Of a DNA stretch of 15,882 nt, positions 1 to 6,155 are shown one piece after another (position 1 is the first letter of the stretch; every line of letters begins with the position of its first letter). Position numbers and translations under genes: made by a program. The DNA is taken from contig JAUXBQ010000030.1 in the NCBI GenBank assembly GCA_030619365.1, positions 1 through 15,882 of the forward strand. Direction: 5' to 3'. The notes beneath the pieces were generated by a model. It saw only the letters and a program-made list of their open reading frames with translations, did no database searches and was not told the origin of the DNA. This DNA comes from a candidate division FCPU426 bacterium. GTDB lineage: Bacteria > Oederibacteriota > JAAXVQ01 > JAUVAV01.

Positions 1-116
1 CGCATCCGGCTCCTCAGATAATGGGTTCGCTTCGCCACTTCCGCTATTCGCTCTTGTTTCGTTGACACAGTTCCGGGTTCCTGTGTACCCGCCATGTTTC
101 CCTCCAGCGATTCCAT
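1..116 (-). pseudogene. Remnant of intron-encoded reverse transcriptase (LtrA-type N-terminus)
   Basis: The minus strand is open from ATG at 116 (or ATG at 95) to the window edge. It encodes a peptide with VSTKQERIAEVAKR, similar to the start of many LtrA-family maturase/reverse transcriptases. The expected continuation (an LxxxIDxxWLxEAYxRTRKDG-like stretch) is missing. The frame instead reads LRSRMR, which is the translation of the domain V sequence. I infer that most of the ORF has been deleted and that splicing or mobility would need a maturase supplied in trans. Because the window ends here, a full ORF beyond position 1 cannot be strictly excluded. Confidence 0.5.
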
Positions 117-692
117 TCTCCGACTTCCGCTTCCCTCCACAGGGTTCCTTTCGGTTTGGTTCCCCTGCTTCATTGGTACTATCAGAAGCTCCGACGTCTG
201 CTGTCCTTCCGCCCTCACTTCGTTGCCTTCGTTCCGGCGTACCACCTTTATGCGCCTTGTTCGCTTCCCGGTTTGCCGCGCATTAGCCTGCCGGGACCCG
301 GAGACTTCGGGGTTCTCCCTGGCTCTCCTTTGCCGCTTCTCTTAAGATGGAGACAAACAGGTTCTCCCAGGTTCCTGGGAAACCTCCTGTACGCATGCCC
401 TGCTCTCAGACCCCGGCGAAACCTCTTCATCAGGCCATTTACGACGAAAAGATACTGCCTTCCGCTGTTGTCAAGACGTCGGCTTTCGCGTTGGGGATTT
501 CGGGGCTCTATCACACGGCCTGCGTACTCGCTGTCTACGCTTCGTAATACAGAGTCGCCCCTGTGCTACGCAAGACTCGCTTCCGGCTGCTGGCCTGCTT
601 TGCCGGACGGGGGTTGGTTACCCGCTAGGTTTCAATACAAAGTTTCAGAGAGTATCACCTCATCCCCTTCGTCCAGACTTTGCCTGGCGCAA
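1..692 (-). mobile_element. Group II intron, ORF-deleted, 3' end outside the window
   Basis: Read on the minus strand, this stretch has the look of bacterial group II intron RNA. The left edge (17 down to 1) reads GAGCCGGATGCG, the usual start of catalytic domain V. Just 5' of it (116 down to 1) is an open frame containing TKQERIAEVAKR, which resembles the N-terminus of LtrA-type intron reverse transcriptases. It runs straight into domain V after about 35 codons, where a full reverse transcriptase would need 400 or more. The 5' boundary at about 692 is inferred: exon bases 698-693 (GGAGTC) can pair with a loop at 556-551 (GACTCT) as IBS1-EBS1, counting one G-U pair. The intron would begin TTGCG instead of the usual GTGYG, so this boundary is uncertain. 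Domain V is cut by the window edge. The long plus-strand reading frames over this region are antisense to the RNA and probably not genes. Confidence 0.68.
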
Positions 693-704
693 GACTCCGT
701 CCCC

Positions 705-1580
705 CTACATAACCCCTAATGAAATACCGGCCTTGTTTGCCTTTTCAACCAAGTAGTTAATGAAGGCCGAACAAGCCACTATCATAAATCTAGCATCTTC
801 AGTATCAAGTTTCCGTTCTTCGAGGAGAGCGTGCCTGATGCCTCCTTCATTTGAAGTATACCCATAAATTTTATCAAAGCCGGCTTTTAAAGCCGGATGT
901 ATATTTATTTTACCTTCGTTTTCAATTGTCCTAAGAGCTTTTGAAAGGTCGGCATTACTGTCACTAGATATTTTTTTACAAATATTTTCAACAGCCGATA
1001 TCGCTTCCTTAATTGAATTCCTGGGGTCTTTTTTAGCAGGCGTAAGAAAGTCAAGCGCAGTTTTCAGATGTTCTTTGACTCCAAAAATAGGATGAATAAC
1101 CGCCCTTTCGATTTCTTCAATTTCCACTTTTTCTATTATGGGCACTATTTTACAATCTACGAAACGGTATCCAACATTTTCTTCATCAAATATATTATTA
1201 CAAAAATCCATAAAGCCTTTATTTGTTTCCTCGAATTTATAATCGATTTTATAGTATCTTACGACAAACTCTAGAAAATTATAAATTTCGTACCATTCAA
1301 AATGGAAGTATTTATTTTTAATACTTCTCAGAGCATCATCAAAATAGTATTTCAATTTCGGCATATCGTCCAATGTACTTGCAAAAAAGTCATGCCATAA
1401 ATTCCTGCATAAATATTCAAGACCTTTAGAAGCCGCACTATTTCCGCCACTTAGTTTAGAAGCCTGCTCCCAAAATAACCCCAAAGCATCCCATATTCTG
1501 TTTTTTGTGCGCTCATTTAGCACTTCAAGTTGGACATCAGCTTTATTTGTAATACCCATATGGTTAGAAAAAGAATCCAC
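705..1580 (-). CDS. AbiJ-NTD4 / Abi C-terminal domain protein (abortive-infection type)
   Basis: This is a soluble protein of about 291 residues. Its N-terminus (DSFSNHMGIT...LNERTKNRIWDAL) resembles the AbiJ-NTD4 family. The C-terminal third (ISAVENICKKI...ALRTIE...IHPALKAGFDKIYGYTSNEGGIRHA...EDARFMIVACSAFINYL) matches the Abi_C / HEPN-like domain of phage-abortive-infection proteins. The molecular activity of this family is not well defined; phage defence is inferred from family membership. The longest frame starts at a TTG (1592). I prefer the GTG at 1580 because GAGGTG (1590-1585) sits just upstream and the resulting start, MDSFSNHMGI, fits the family. The gene is much more AT-rich than the glt, DUF1538 and menA-like genes, which suggests horizontal acquisition. 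It has no partner gene on either side, and a group II intron begins about 12 bp after its TAG stop. Confidence 0.78.
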   Translation of the reverse strand: MDSFSNHMGITNKADVQLEVLNERTKNRIWDALGLFWEQASKLSGGNSAASKGLEYLCRNLWHDFFASTLDDMPKLKYYFDDALRSIKNKYFHFEWYEIYNFLEFVVRYYKIDYKFEETNKGFMDFCNNIFDEENVGYRFVDCKIVPIIEKVEIEEIERAVIHPIFGVKEHLKTALDFLTPAKKDPRNSIKEAISAVENICKKISSDSNADLSKALRTIENEGKINIHPALKAGFDKIYGYTSNEGGIRHALLEERKLDTEDARFMIVACSAFINYLVEKANKAGISLGVM

Positions 1581-1584
1581 AATA

Positions 1585-1590
1585 CACCTC
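1585..1590 (-). promoter_or_regulatory. Ribosome binding site of the AbiJ-like gene
   Basis: GAGGTG on the minus strand lies 4 nt before GTG at 1580 and overlaps the alternative TTG start at 1592. This supports GTG as the true start. Confidence 0.5.
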
Positions 1591-1655
1591 AAATAAGTGG
1601 TTTATTCGTTTATCTTGTTTGGTACCACGGTACTCCGGGGCCTCATATGACACGA

Positions 1656-1732
1656 GGGGTCAGCCCTTGACATGTGACAAATTGACTGGAGCGAGTTTGA
1701 CAAAGAATTGTCCAATGTCAAGGGCTGACCCC
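1656..1732. repeat. 77-bp element with perfect 18-bp inverted repeats
   Basis: Arms 1656-1673 (GGGGTCAGCCCTTGACAT) and 1715-1732 are perfect reverse complements separated by 41 bp. Pairing continues imperfectly inward (TGTGACAAATT against TGGACAATT). The structure resembles a REP/BIME or a miniature transposable element of the kind moved by REP-associated tyrosine (Y1) transposases, but no such gene lies in the window. It sits between the 3' end of the membrane-protein gene and the 5' end of the AbiJ-like gene, so its hairpin could also end the membrane-protein transcript, although no clear U-tract follows on that strand. Confidence 0.75.
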
Positions 1733-1767
1733 TTTATTTTTCCGAGGGACGGTCTTATCTTATCAGC

Positions 1768-2433
1768 TTATCTCCTCTTCGCCCCCCCACTTCCCAATCC
1801 CGTTCTTTTCGGTCTCCAGTCAGTCCAAAGCGCCAACCCGGTAAAGACCGCATACATGGCCAGGGCCATGAAAGCGTTCTGGATAGGATTCGCCTCTGCT
1901 TCAGGCGCAAAAACTATCGTAAAATAACCCGCGGCCAGGCCAAACATAAGCACAATCCCTCTAATAATATTCTTCGACTTTCTGAATAAGATAAAACCCG
2001 CGACCAGGAAGAACACCAGTTCCAGGCTAAAAGCGAGCGTGGGGTAGGCCCACAGACCGAGACCGAGTTTAAGGTTGTCAAAGAAAACCGGCAGGTCGGG
2101 TTGATGAACCAGCACATTTAAAAACCAACTGGATATTACCCCGATGGAAAGCGCCATTCCCCAGACCAGGTTTTTTATCTCGTAAAAAACCAGAAATACA
2201 ATGATGGCCAGAACAATATTCGTGAATAAGGAATGGGAAAACGGGACATACTCGAGGACCGTTCTCAAGAAAGGATTATCATGGGAAATATATGCGATTT
2301 TTTCTATGCCCAGCAGCACCAAGAGAAACGCCAGAATATCCGCCAACTGGACAGCTAGGAAAATTAACCACAAAGGAACATGAGTGAACTTTTTCTTTAA
2401 AAGAAACCCGACAGCATAATTTCCTGCGAACAT
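1768..2433 (-). CDS. Integral membrane protein of unknown function with SHSL and HQPDLP motifs
   Basis: This is a polytopic inner-membrane protein of about 221 residues. Hydrophobic segments lie near residues 21-43, 70-85, 90-109, 128-150, 156-176 and 186-204. Conserved-looking polar motifs are FAGNYAVG at the N-terminus, PFSHSL around residue 67, VHQPDLP around 110, and KLGLGLW around 122-128. The spaced His residues resemble small membrane proteins annotated as metal-dependent hydrolase-like (YdjM-type), but that likeness is weak and I assign no activity. The longest frame begins at ATG 2439, only 1 nt from the strong GGGAGG at 2446-2441. The ATG at 2433 has a normal 7-nt spacing and is chosen as the start. 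The basic C-terminal tail (WRPKRTGLGSGGAKRR) is probably cytoplasmic. The gene stands alone and has no obvious terminator. Confidence 0.75.
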   Translation of the reverse strand: MFAGNYAVGFLLKKKFTHVPLWLIFLAVQLADILAFLLVLLGIEKIAYISHDNPFLRTVLEYVPFSHSLFTNIVLAIIVFLVFYEIKNLVWGMALSIGVISSWFLNVLVHQPDLPVFFDNLKLGLGLWAYPTLAFSLELVFFLVAGFILFRKSKNIIRGIVLMFGLAAGYFTIVFAPEAEANPIQNAFMALAMYAVFTGLALWTDWRPKRTGLGSGGAKRR

Positions 2434-2440
2434 AATCATA

Positions 2441-2446
2441 CCTCCC
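2441..2446 (-). promoter_or_regulatory. Shine-Dalgarno deciding the membrane-protein start
   Basis: GGGAGG on the minus strand is 1 nt before ATG 2439 and 7 nt before ATG 2433. Normal spacing favours the second ATG. Confidence 0.65.
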
Positions 2447-2492
2447 TGTTCAATATTTAGACTGTTTTCCTTCTATTTTTATTAGATTTTTC

Positions 2493-2512
2493 TTGGCGAA
2501 GCTTCCCGCCAA
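2493..2512. other. Small hairpin in the leader of the membrane-protein gene
   Basis: TTGGCG (2493-2498) and CGCCAA (2507-2512) form a 6-bp stem with an 8-nt loop, about 60 nt before the start codon. No matching U-tract follows on the minus strand, so it does not look like a terminator. Its role is unknown. Apart from this and the next palindrome, 2440-2619 shows nothing recognisable. Confidence 0.3.
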
Positions 2513-2568
2513 ATCAGGCTGAATATATACCTTTCATGGGTGGGAATCAATGGGAAAACGATTTATTA

Positions 2569-2589
2569 GGGCGGGTTAAAAACCCGCCC
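2569..2589. repeat. REP-like GC palindrome
   Basis: GGGCGGGTT, loop AAA, AACCCGCCC: a perfect 9-bp stem in an otherwise AT-rich gap. Palindromes of this form are common dispersed repeats in bacterial genomes. Confidence 0.6.
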
Positions 2590-2903
2590 CTACAGAGGAG
2601 GTATTCCGAATAGAAAATGGCCACAGATACACACAGATTCACACGGATAAAATCCATGCTATTCACCGCAGAGGCGCAGAGTACGCAAAGGAAAGATTAG
2701 GATTAAAATCAAAAGAAAAAGCATTCTCACGCAAAGCCGCAAAGTCGCGAAGGAAAGATAAAATCATTAAAATTATATACTTTTTGCCTTTTTCTGCGTC
2801 CTTTGCGCCTTCTTGTCCGGCTTGCCCTGCGGATGCGGGGCGTATGCCGGATGCGTGAGAAAAAACATTCAGGCCTCGATGTGTTCCTGGACCCCGGCTT
2901 GCC

Positions 2904-2918
2904 AGGCTGTGTCATAAC
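2904..2918. repeat. Left terminal inverted repeat of the IS
   Basis: AGGCTGTGTCATAAC, perfectly complementary to 4506-4520. Sequence similarity between the two ends continues imperfectly inward (AGATCTGACCAGCC against CCAGATAATAATAGCC). Confidence 0.85.
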
Positions 2919-3017
2919 AGATCTGACCAGCCGTGATTTTTGAAATATGCGGACGTTTCAATGGTGTCCGATGCCATTTTGGATATTCTGTTGGCGGCAG
3001 GAGATAATCCCAGAGTT

Positions 3018-4442
3018 TTAGGCTCTGGCCAGCTCCATCGCCTTGGCAAAACCCAGTATTTTGATCAACCGCGTCAGGTTGAAGCAAGCGGCCAAGAGAC
3101 AGGCTTCGGCCTGGACACCTTGCAAGCCGCGCAGTAAAAAAAACCTGGCGCCTAAGTTTCGCTTGATGTGACCAAAAGGAAGTTCGGCTCGTTGCTGACG
3201 AAGCTTGTAAATTATTTGCGAGGATGTTTCCTGATACTGGACGGCTAAAAATTCTTTGAGCGGTTCATCGGTCAGCCGTACGATCGAACGTCCTGCTTTG
3301 GACTTGGTGCACTCCCCGAAGTGAGGACATGCACGACAATGCTTGGGTTGCCGAATCTGATAGACACGCTTTTGTTCGTTCGTCTTGCGGTAGCTGAGAA
3401 TATGCCCTTGCGGGCAGTTATAGACATCTTGCTGGGCATCGTAGGTAAAGTTGGCTTTAGCGAAAGGCGTACCGGCAGTGGCATGCGTGTTCGGCGCAGG
3501 AGGAACAATAACTTTCACGCCTTGCTCATGCGCCCCCTTGAGGGCTGTCACATTAGCATAACCCGTATCTGCACAAGCTACGGTGCAGGGGCGATTCAAT
3601 ACTTGCTGAGCTTGCTCAAGCTGACGATCGAATTGGTTTAGATCATTGCGGTCGGTGACAACATCCGTGGAAATGATCAGACCATGTTTTTCGTCAACGA
3701 CCGCCTGGACATTGTATCCGGCCAATGAAGCTGATTTGTTCTTCATCATGGCCGCACATTCTTTGTCCGTTGTATTCAGGGATGTCTCTTGGGTGGTTGC
3801 GAGCTCCTCCATGATTTGTTGGATTTTTTGCTTTCGCTTCGTAGCGTTAGCCAAATCCGGATTGACCTGAACGTGCGAGCCTTGGCCGGTTTCGGCTTCA
3901 TCGGTGGCTTCACTTTCGGCTAGGATGGCCTCGATCCGAGATTCAACCTTGGCCAAGGCTTTCCGGCTTTTGTCCTGCGTCCAAGAATTCTTAAGCGAGG
4001 CATTGGCCGCCAGTTTAGTGCCATCGATGAATAAGGTGTTACCGTCAATAAGTCCCAGTTTCAGGCACATTTGGGCGCATTGCCGGAGTACTTCTTTGAG
4101 CGCCGCTCTATGATTGCGGCGAAACCGGGCGATGGTCTTGTGGTCGGGTTTTAGCCCGCCCGTCAACCACATAAAGCTCAGGTTGTGATACGTAGCCCGT
4201 TCGAGTTTGCGCGAACTGCGGATGCCATAAGTGTAGCCGTAGATTAATAGCTTGAGCATGGATTTGGGATCGAACTCCGGAGGACCTATTTGATTGGGGT
4301 GGAGATCAATTCCTAAGGTTTGGAAATTAAGCTGTTCGACAAAAGTATCGTAGACCCGAACCTGATCTTCCGGACCGATATAGTCTTCGATGCTCTGCGG
4401 CAATAATTGCGCTTGCTGACGTTGCCCTTGGAGAAATGCCAT
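3018..4442 (-). CDS. IS1182-family DDE transposase
   Basis: The 474-residue transposase catalyses excision and insertion of its IS. The N-terminal part (about 10-130) contains the conserved region around FDPKSMLKLLIYGYTYGIRSSRKLE. The RNase H-like core supplies the likely DDE triad: D140 in TLFIDGTKL, D292 in CADTGYAN and E420 in QRAELPFGHIKRNLG. A cysteine cluster between the second Asp and the Glu (C343, C369, C372, C378) looks like a zinc-binding insertion typical of this family. Length is normal and no frameshift or internal stop is seen, so it is probably active or recently active. AAGGAG (4454-4449) lies 6 nt before the ATG. The gene ends about 100 bp before the left IS end. Confidence 0.93.
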   Translation of the reverse strand: MAFLQGQRQQAQLLPQSIEDYIGPEDQVRVYDTFVEQLNFQTLGIDLHPNQIGPPEFDPKSMLKLLIYGYTYGIRSSRKLERATYHNLSFMWLTGGLKPDHKTIARFRRNHRAALKEVLRQCAQMCLKLGLIDGNTLFIDGTKLAANASLKNSWTQDKSRKALAKVESRIEAILAESEATDEAETGQGSHVQVNPDLANATKRKQKIQQIMEELATTQETSLNTTDKECAAMMKNKSASLAGYNVQAVVDEKHGLIISTDVVTDRNDLNQFDRQLEQAQQVLNRPCTVACADTGYANVTALKGAHEQGVKVIVPPAPNTHATAGTPFAKANFTYDAQQDVYNCPQGHILSYRKTNEQKRVYQIRQPKHCRACPHFGECTKSKAGRSIVRLTDEPLKEFLAVQYQETSSQIIYKLRQQRAELPFGHIKRNLGARFFLLRGLQGVQAEACLLAACFNLTRLIKILGFAKAMELARA

Positions 4443-4460
4443 GGATGACTCCTTGATAAA

Positions 4461-4488
4461 AGAAGTGTTTTGCTATTTTAACACTTCT
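4461..4488. promoter_or_regulatory. Hairpin in the transposase leader
   Basis: AGAAGTGTT (4461-4469) and AACACTTCT (4480-4488) form a perfect 9-bp stem with a 10-nt loop just upstream of the transposase ribosome binding site and inside the IS. Such hairpins in other IS leaders limit translation of transcripts that read in from outside. The role here is inferred only. Confidence 0.45.
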
Positions 4489-4505
4489 GGCTATTATTAT
4501 CTGGC

Positions 4506-4520
4506 GTTATGACACAGCCT
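4506..4520. repeat. Right terminal inverted repeat of the IS
   Basis: GTTATGACACAGCCT, perfectly complementary to 2904-2918. It marks the transposase-proximal end. Confidence 0.85.
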
Positions 4521-4603
4521 GTTCCGCCGGGGTGACGATGTTTTGGAGGGGGAGTTTTCTTTTATCCGTGTACATCTGTGTGCATCTGTGGCTATTTTCC
4601 TTC

Positions 4604-4633
4604 GTGACTTTTTGCCCTAATTTACCCTATAAT
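4604..4633 (+). promoter_or_regulatory. Sigma70-type promoter of the ankyrin gene
   Basis: A perfect -10 box TATAAT (4628-4633) lies 18 bp after a weak -35, GTGACT (4604-4609), followed about 30 nt later by AGGAGG (4650-4655). It sits immediately after the end of mosaic repeat copy 1. Confidence 0.6.
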
Positions 4634-4662
4634 TCCCTCATCACATTTCAGGAGGGGTTCCC

Positions 4663-5637
4663 ATGATCAGACCATCCGCAATTTTCAAACTTTCAATCTG
4701 CCTATTCGTCTTCCTTAGCTTCACCACTACCCTGCATGCCAAAGACGCGGATCTGAAATTCGTTCAGGCTGCCAAGGACGGCGAGCTGAAAAAAGTGAAA
4801 TCATGCTTAAAACAAAAAGTAAATGTGAATACTCAGGTTGATATCGGTCGTTTTAACGCAATCACTGCTTTAACTGTGGCTGCCAGTGAAGGCCATTTGG
4901 AAATCGTCCAACTATTGCTGGATAACAAGGCTGACCTCAAACTTAAGGACAAAAGAGGCCGGACCGCCTTAAGCGAAGCTTTGGCTGGCAACCAGTCCGT
5001 GAGTGGCACTCAGTTGGCAATCGTCAAATTGTTGCTGGAAAATGGCGCGGACGCCAATGACACCTGGATGGGGCTGACCATGCTGGGGTTAGCCATCAGA
5101 CAAAAGGTCGAGATAGTTGAGCTACTCCTGGATAATGGCGCAAAAATCGACGCCCAGGACGATGAAGGTAAAACCGCTTTTGCCAGCGCAGTACCCTACA
5201 ACAATTATGATGTAATAAAGCTCTTTATAGACCGTGGGGCAAAAGCTGATTTCAATTCCGCTTTGATGCGGGCCGTGTCCGCTCCCCAGCCATCCGCTAA
5301 AATCGTTAACTTACTCATTGCCCAGGGCGCTGACGTGAACCACAAAGATAAATCCGGCAAACCACTATTCGTAAAAGCAGCCGACCGGGATAGTGTTGAA
5401 ATTATTAAAATCCTGCTGAAAAAAGGCGCTGACATCAATAGCACGGATAAATACTTCGAGCGCACGGCATTATTCATGGCTTCCGGTTCTGGCTATGCTG
5501 ACGTGGTCAAAGAATTAATCAAGCAAGGCGCCGACGTCAATCTCCAGGACAAGCACAAACTCACGGCCCTGAAAACCGCCACCAGCAACAAACGCGATGA
5601 GGTTATTAAACTACTCAAAAAAGCCGGCGCGAAATAA
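4663..5637 (+). CDS. Exported ankyrin-repeat protein
   Basis: The 324-residue protein has a Sec signal peptide: basic start MIRPSAIFK, hydrophobic core at about 10-22, and likely cleavage after LHA (residue 26). The rest is about nine ankyrin repeats of roughly 33 residues (for example TALTVAASEGHLEIVQLLLDNKADL, GKPLFVKAADRDSVEIIKILLKKGADIN, RTALFMASGSGYADVVKELIKQGADVN), ending with a capping helix at KKAGAK. Ankyrin arrays bind other proteins; no enzymatic domain is present, so the partner is unknown and is presumably periplasmic or extracellular. AGGAGG is 7 nt before the ATG and a good promoter precedes it. The gene is monocistronic and convergent with the PII-like gene. Base composition is less GC-rich than that of the glt genes. 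Confidence 0.9.
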   Translation: MIRPSAIFKLSICLFVFLSFTTTLHAKDADLKFVQAAKDGELKKVKSCLKQKVNVNTQVDIGRFNAITALTVAASEGHLEIVQLLLDNKADLKLKDKRGRTALSEALAGNQSVSGTQLAIVKLLLENGADANDTWMGLTMLGLAIRQKVEIVELLLDNGAKIDAQDDEGKTAFASAVPYNNYDVIKLFIDRGAKADFNSALMRAVSAPQPSAKIVNLLIAQGADVNHKDKSGKPLFVKAADRDSVEIIKILLKKGADINSTDKYFERTALFMASGSGYADVVKELIKQGADVNLQDKHKLTALKTATSNKRDEVIKLLKKAGAK

Positions 5638-5640
5638 AAG

Positions 5641-5808
5641 AGAAACCACGAAGAGCACTAAGGAAAAGAATAACCACGAAGGACGCGAAGGAAAGCAAAA
5701 TAATACAGGGTTTAAAAACATAAAGCTTTAAAGGTTTTAACCCTTAATTTTTTTTCTTTGCATTTCTTCGTGCTCTTCGTGATCCTCTTTTCTGTGTTTT
5801 CTGTGGTT
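5641..5808. repeat. CACGAAG-type palindromic repeat between convergent genes
   Basis: The left arm has AACCACGAAGAGCAC and AACCACGAAGGACGCGAAGG. The right arm has CTTCGTGCTCTTCGTG and TTTTCTGTGGTT. In the middle is an AT-rich palindromic part with TTTTAACCCTTAA (5735-5747). The whole could fold into one long imperfect hairpin and act as a two-way terminator for the ankyrin and PII-like genes. The TAA stop of the PII-like gene (5809-5807) lies inside the end of the repeat. Confidence 0.6.
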
Positions 5809-6139
5809 ATTTTTTCTTCTCGTGGTAAAACCCCACGGCCCTTTTCACTTCCTGCACAAACGCAAACCCCATGCCGGGCGTGTCCAGTTTCCCGGCTTTC
5901 GCGATCGCGTCGAAGATCGCGTCCGTCTGCGGGTCCGGCACCACCAGTTGCAGCACTTCCTTTTCCGGCGAAATCGCGATGCCCAGCAGGCCCAGCTTTT
6001 CCCGGACCCCCTTGCCCCTCGCGAAATGGATGGTCACGCCGCCGGCCCCGGCCTTTTGGGCCGCTGCCCAGACTTCGTCGCCCTTGCCTCGCTGCACAAT
6101 GCATGTGATCAGATTATATTTTTTAGTTTGCTTGGCCAT
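5807..6139 (-). CDS. PII-like signal protein partnered with a DUF1538 membrane protein
   Basis: This 110-residue protein fits the PII fold (beta-alpha-beta twice): KYNLITCIVQRGKGDEVWAAAQKAG, then GGVTIHFARGKG (T-loop base, 33-44), EVLQLVVPDPQTDAIFDAIAKAG, and a B-loop-like region GKLDTPGMGFAFVQEVKRAVG (83-103). The T-loop region is short (about 41-60) and lacks the uridylylatable Tyr of GlnB/GlnK, so control by ordinary GlnD modification is unlikely. I chose ATG 6139 because AGGAGG (6151-6146) is 6 nt upstream; the longer frame would add 13 basic residues overlapping the upstream gene. Only 16 bp separate it from the DUF1538 stop, so the two are surely co-transcribed. By analogy with AmtB-GlnK it probably binds the cytoplasmic face of that protein. 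The ligand is unknown. Confidence 0.85.
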   Translation of the reverse strand: MAKQTKKYNLITCIVQRGKGDEVWAAAQKAGAGGVTIHFARGKGVREKLGLLGIAISPEKEVLQLVVPDPQTDAIFDAIAKAGKLDTPGMGFAFVQEVKRAVGFYHEKKK

Positions 6140-6145
6140 CTCATG

Positions 6146-6151
6146 CCTCCT
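6146..6151 (-). promoter_or_regulatory. Shine-Dalgarno deciding the PII-like start
   Basis: AGGAGG lies 6 nt before ATG 6139, in the 16-bp gap after the DUF1538 stop. It fixes the start at residue 14 of the longest frame. Confidence 0.8.
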
Positions 6152-6155
6152 GAAT

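Larger units (their letters stand above)
2904..4520 (-). mobile_element. IS1182-family insertion sequence, apparently intact
   Basis: A 1617-bp element is bounded by perfect 15-bp inverted repeats, AGGCTGTGTCATAAC at 2904-2918 and its complement at 4506-4520. It carries one full-length transposase gene. It lies inside the GC-rich palindrome of the mosaic repeat: the flanks read CCCCGGCTTGCC on the left and GTTCCGCCGGGG on the right, whereas uninterrupted relatives read CCCCGGCGGACGCCGGGG (9353-9370). Insertion into palindromes is a known habit of IS1182-type elements. I see no clear direct target-site duplication. Confidence 0.88.
2620..4592 (-). repeat. Mosaic palindromic repeat, copy 1 (minus orientation), split by the IS element
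   Basis: The left part (2620-2903) and right part (4521-4592) together make about 356 bp. Read on the minus strand they carry, in order: a CACAGAT 12-mer module; a module with CTCCCCCTCC and CATCGTC; one half of a GC-rich palindrome; [IS]; the other half followed by GTCCAGGAACAC; a GGCCTGAATG module; CTCACGCATCCGG; a CGCAAAG module; a CTTTGCG module; CTCTGCGGTG; and finally ATGGATTTTATCCGTGTG and CTGTGGC. The same modules occur in the same order on the plus strand at 7774-8119 and, shortened, at 9353-9609. No coding capacity is visible outside the IS. Confidence 0.75.

Noticed and set aside
156..719. Plus-strand 187-codon open frame over the intron region
   Set aside because: It is antisense to group II intron RNA. 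Its Pro/Arg/Ser/Leu-rich translation has no domain, and overlapping frames here are all open because of the RNA composition.
2569..2589. Intrinsic terminator
   Set aside because: The stem is good, but no gene ends into it on either strand and there is no U-tract, so it is better called a REP-like palindrome.
2620..2660. Possible CRISPR-like array from spaced CACAGAT repeats
   Set aside because: The units are 12-bp, degenerate and directly tandem without unique spacers, and no cas genes are present.
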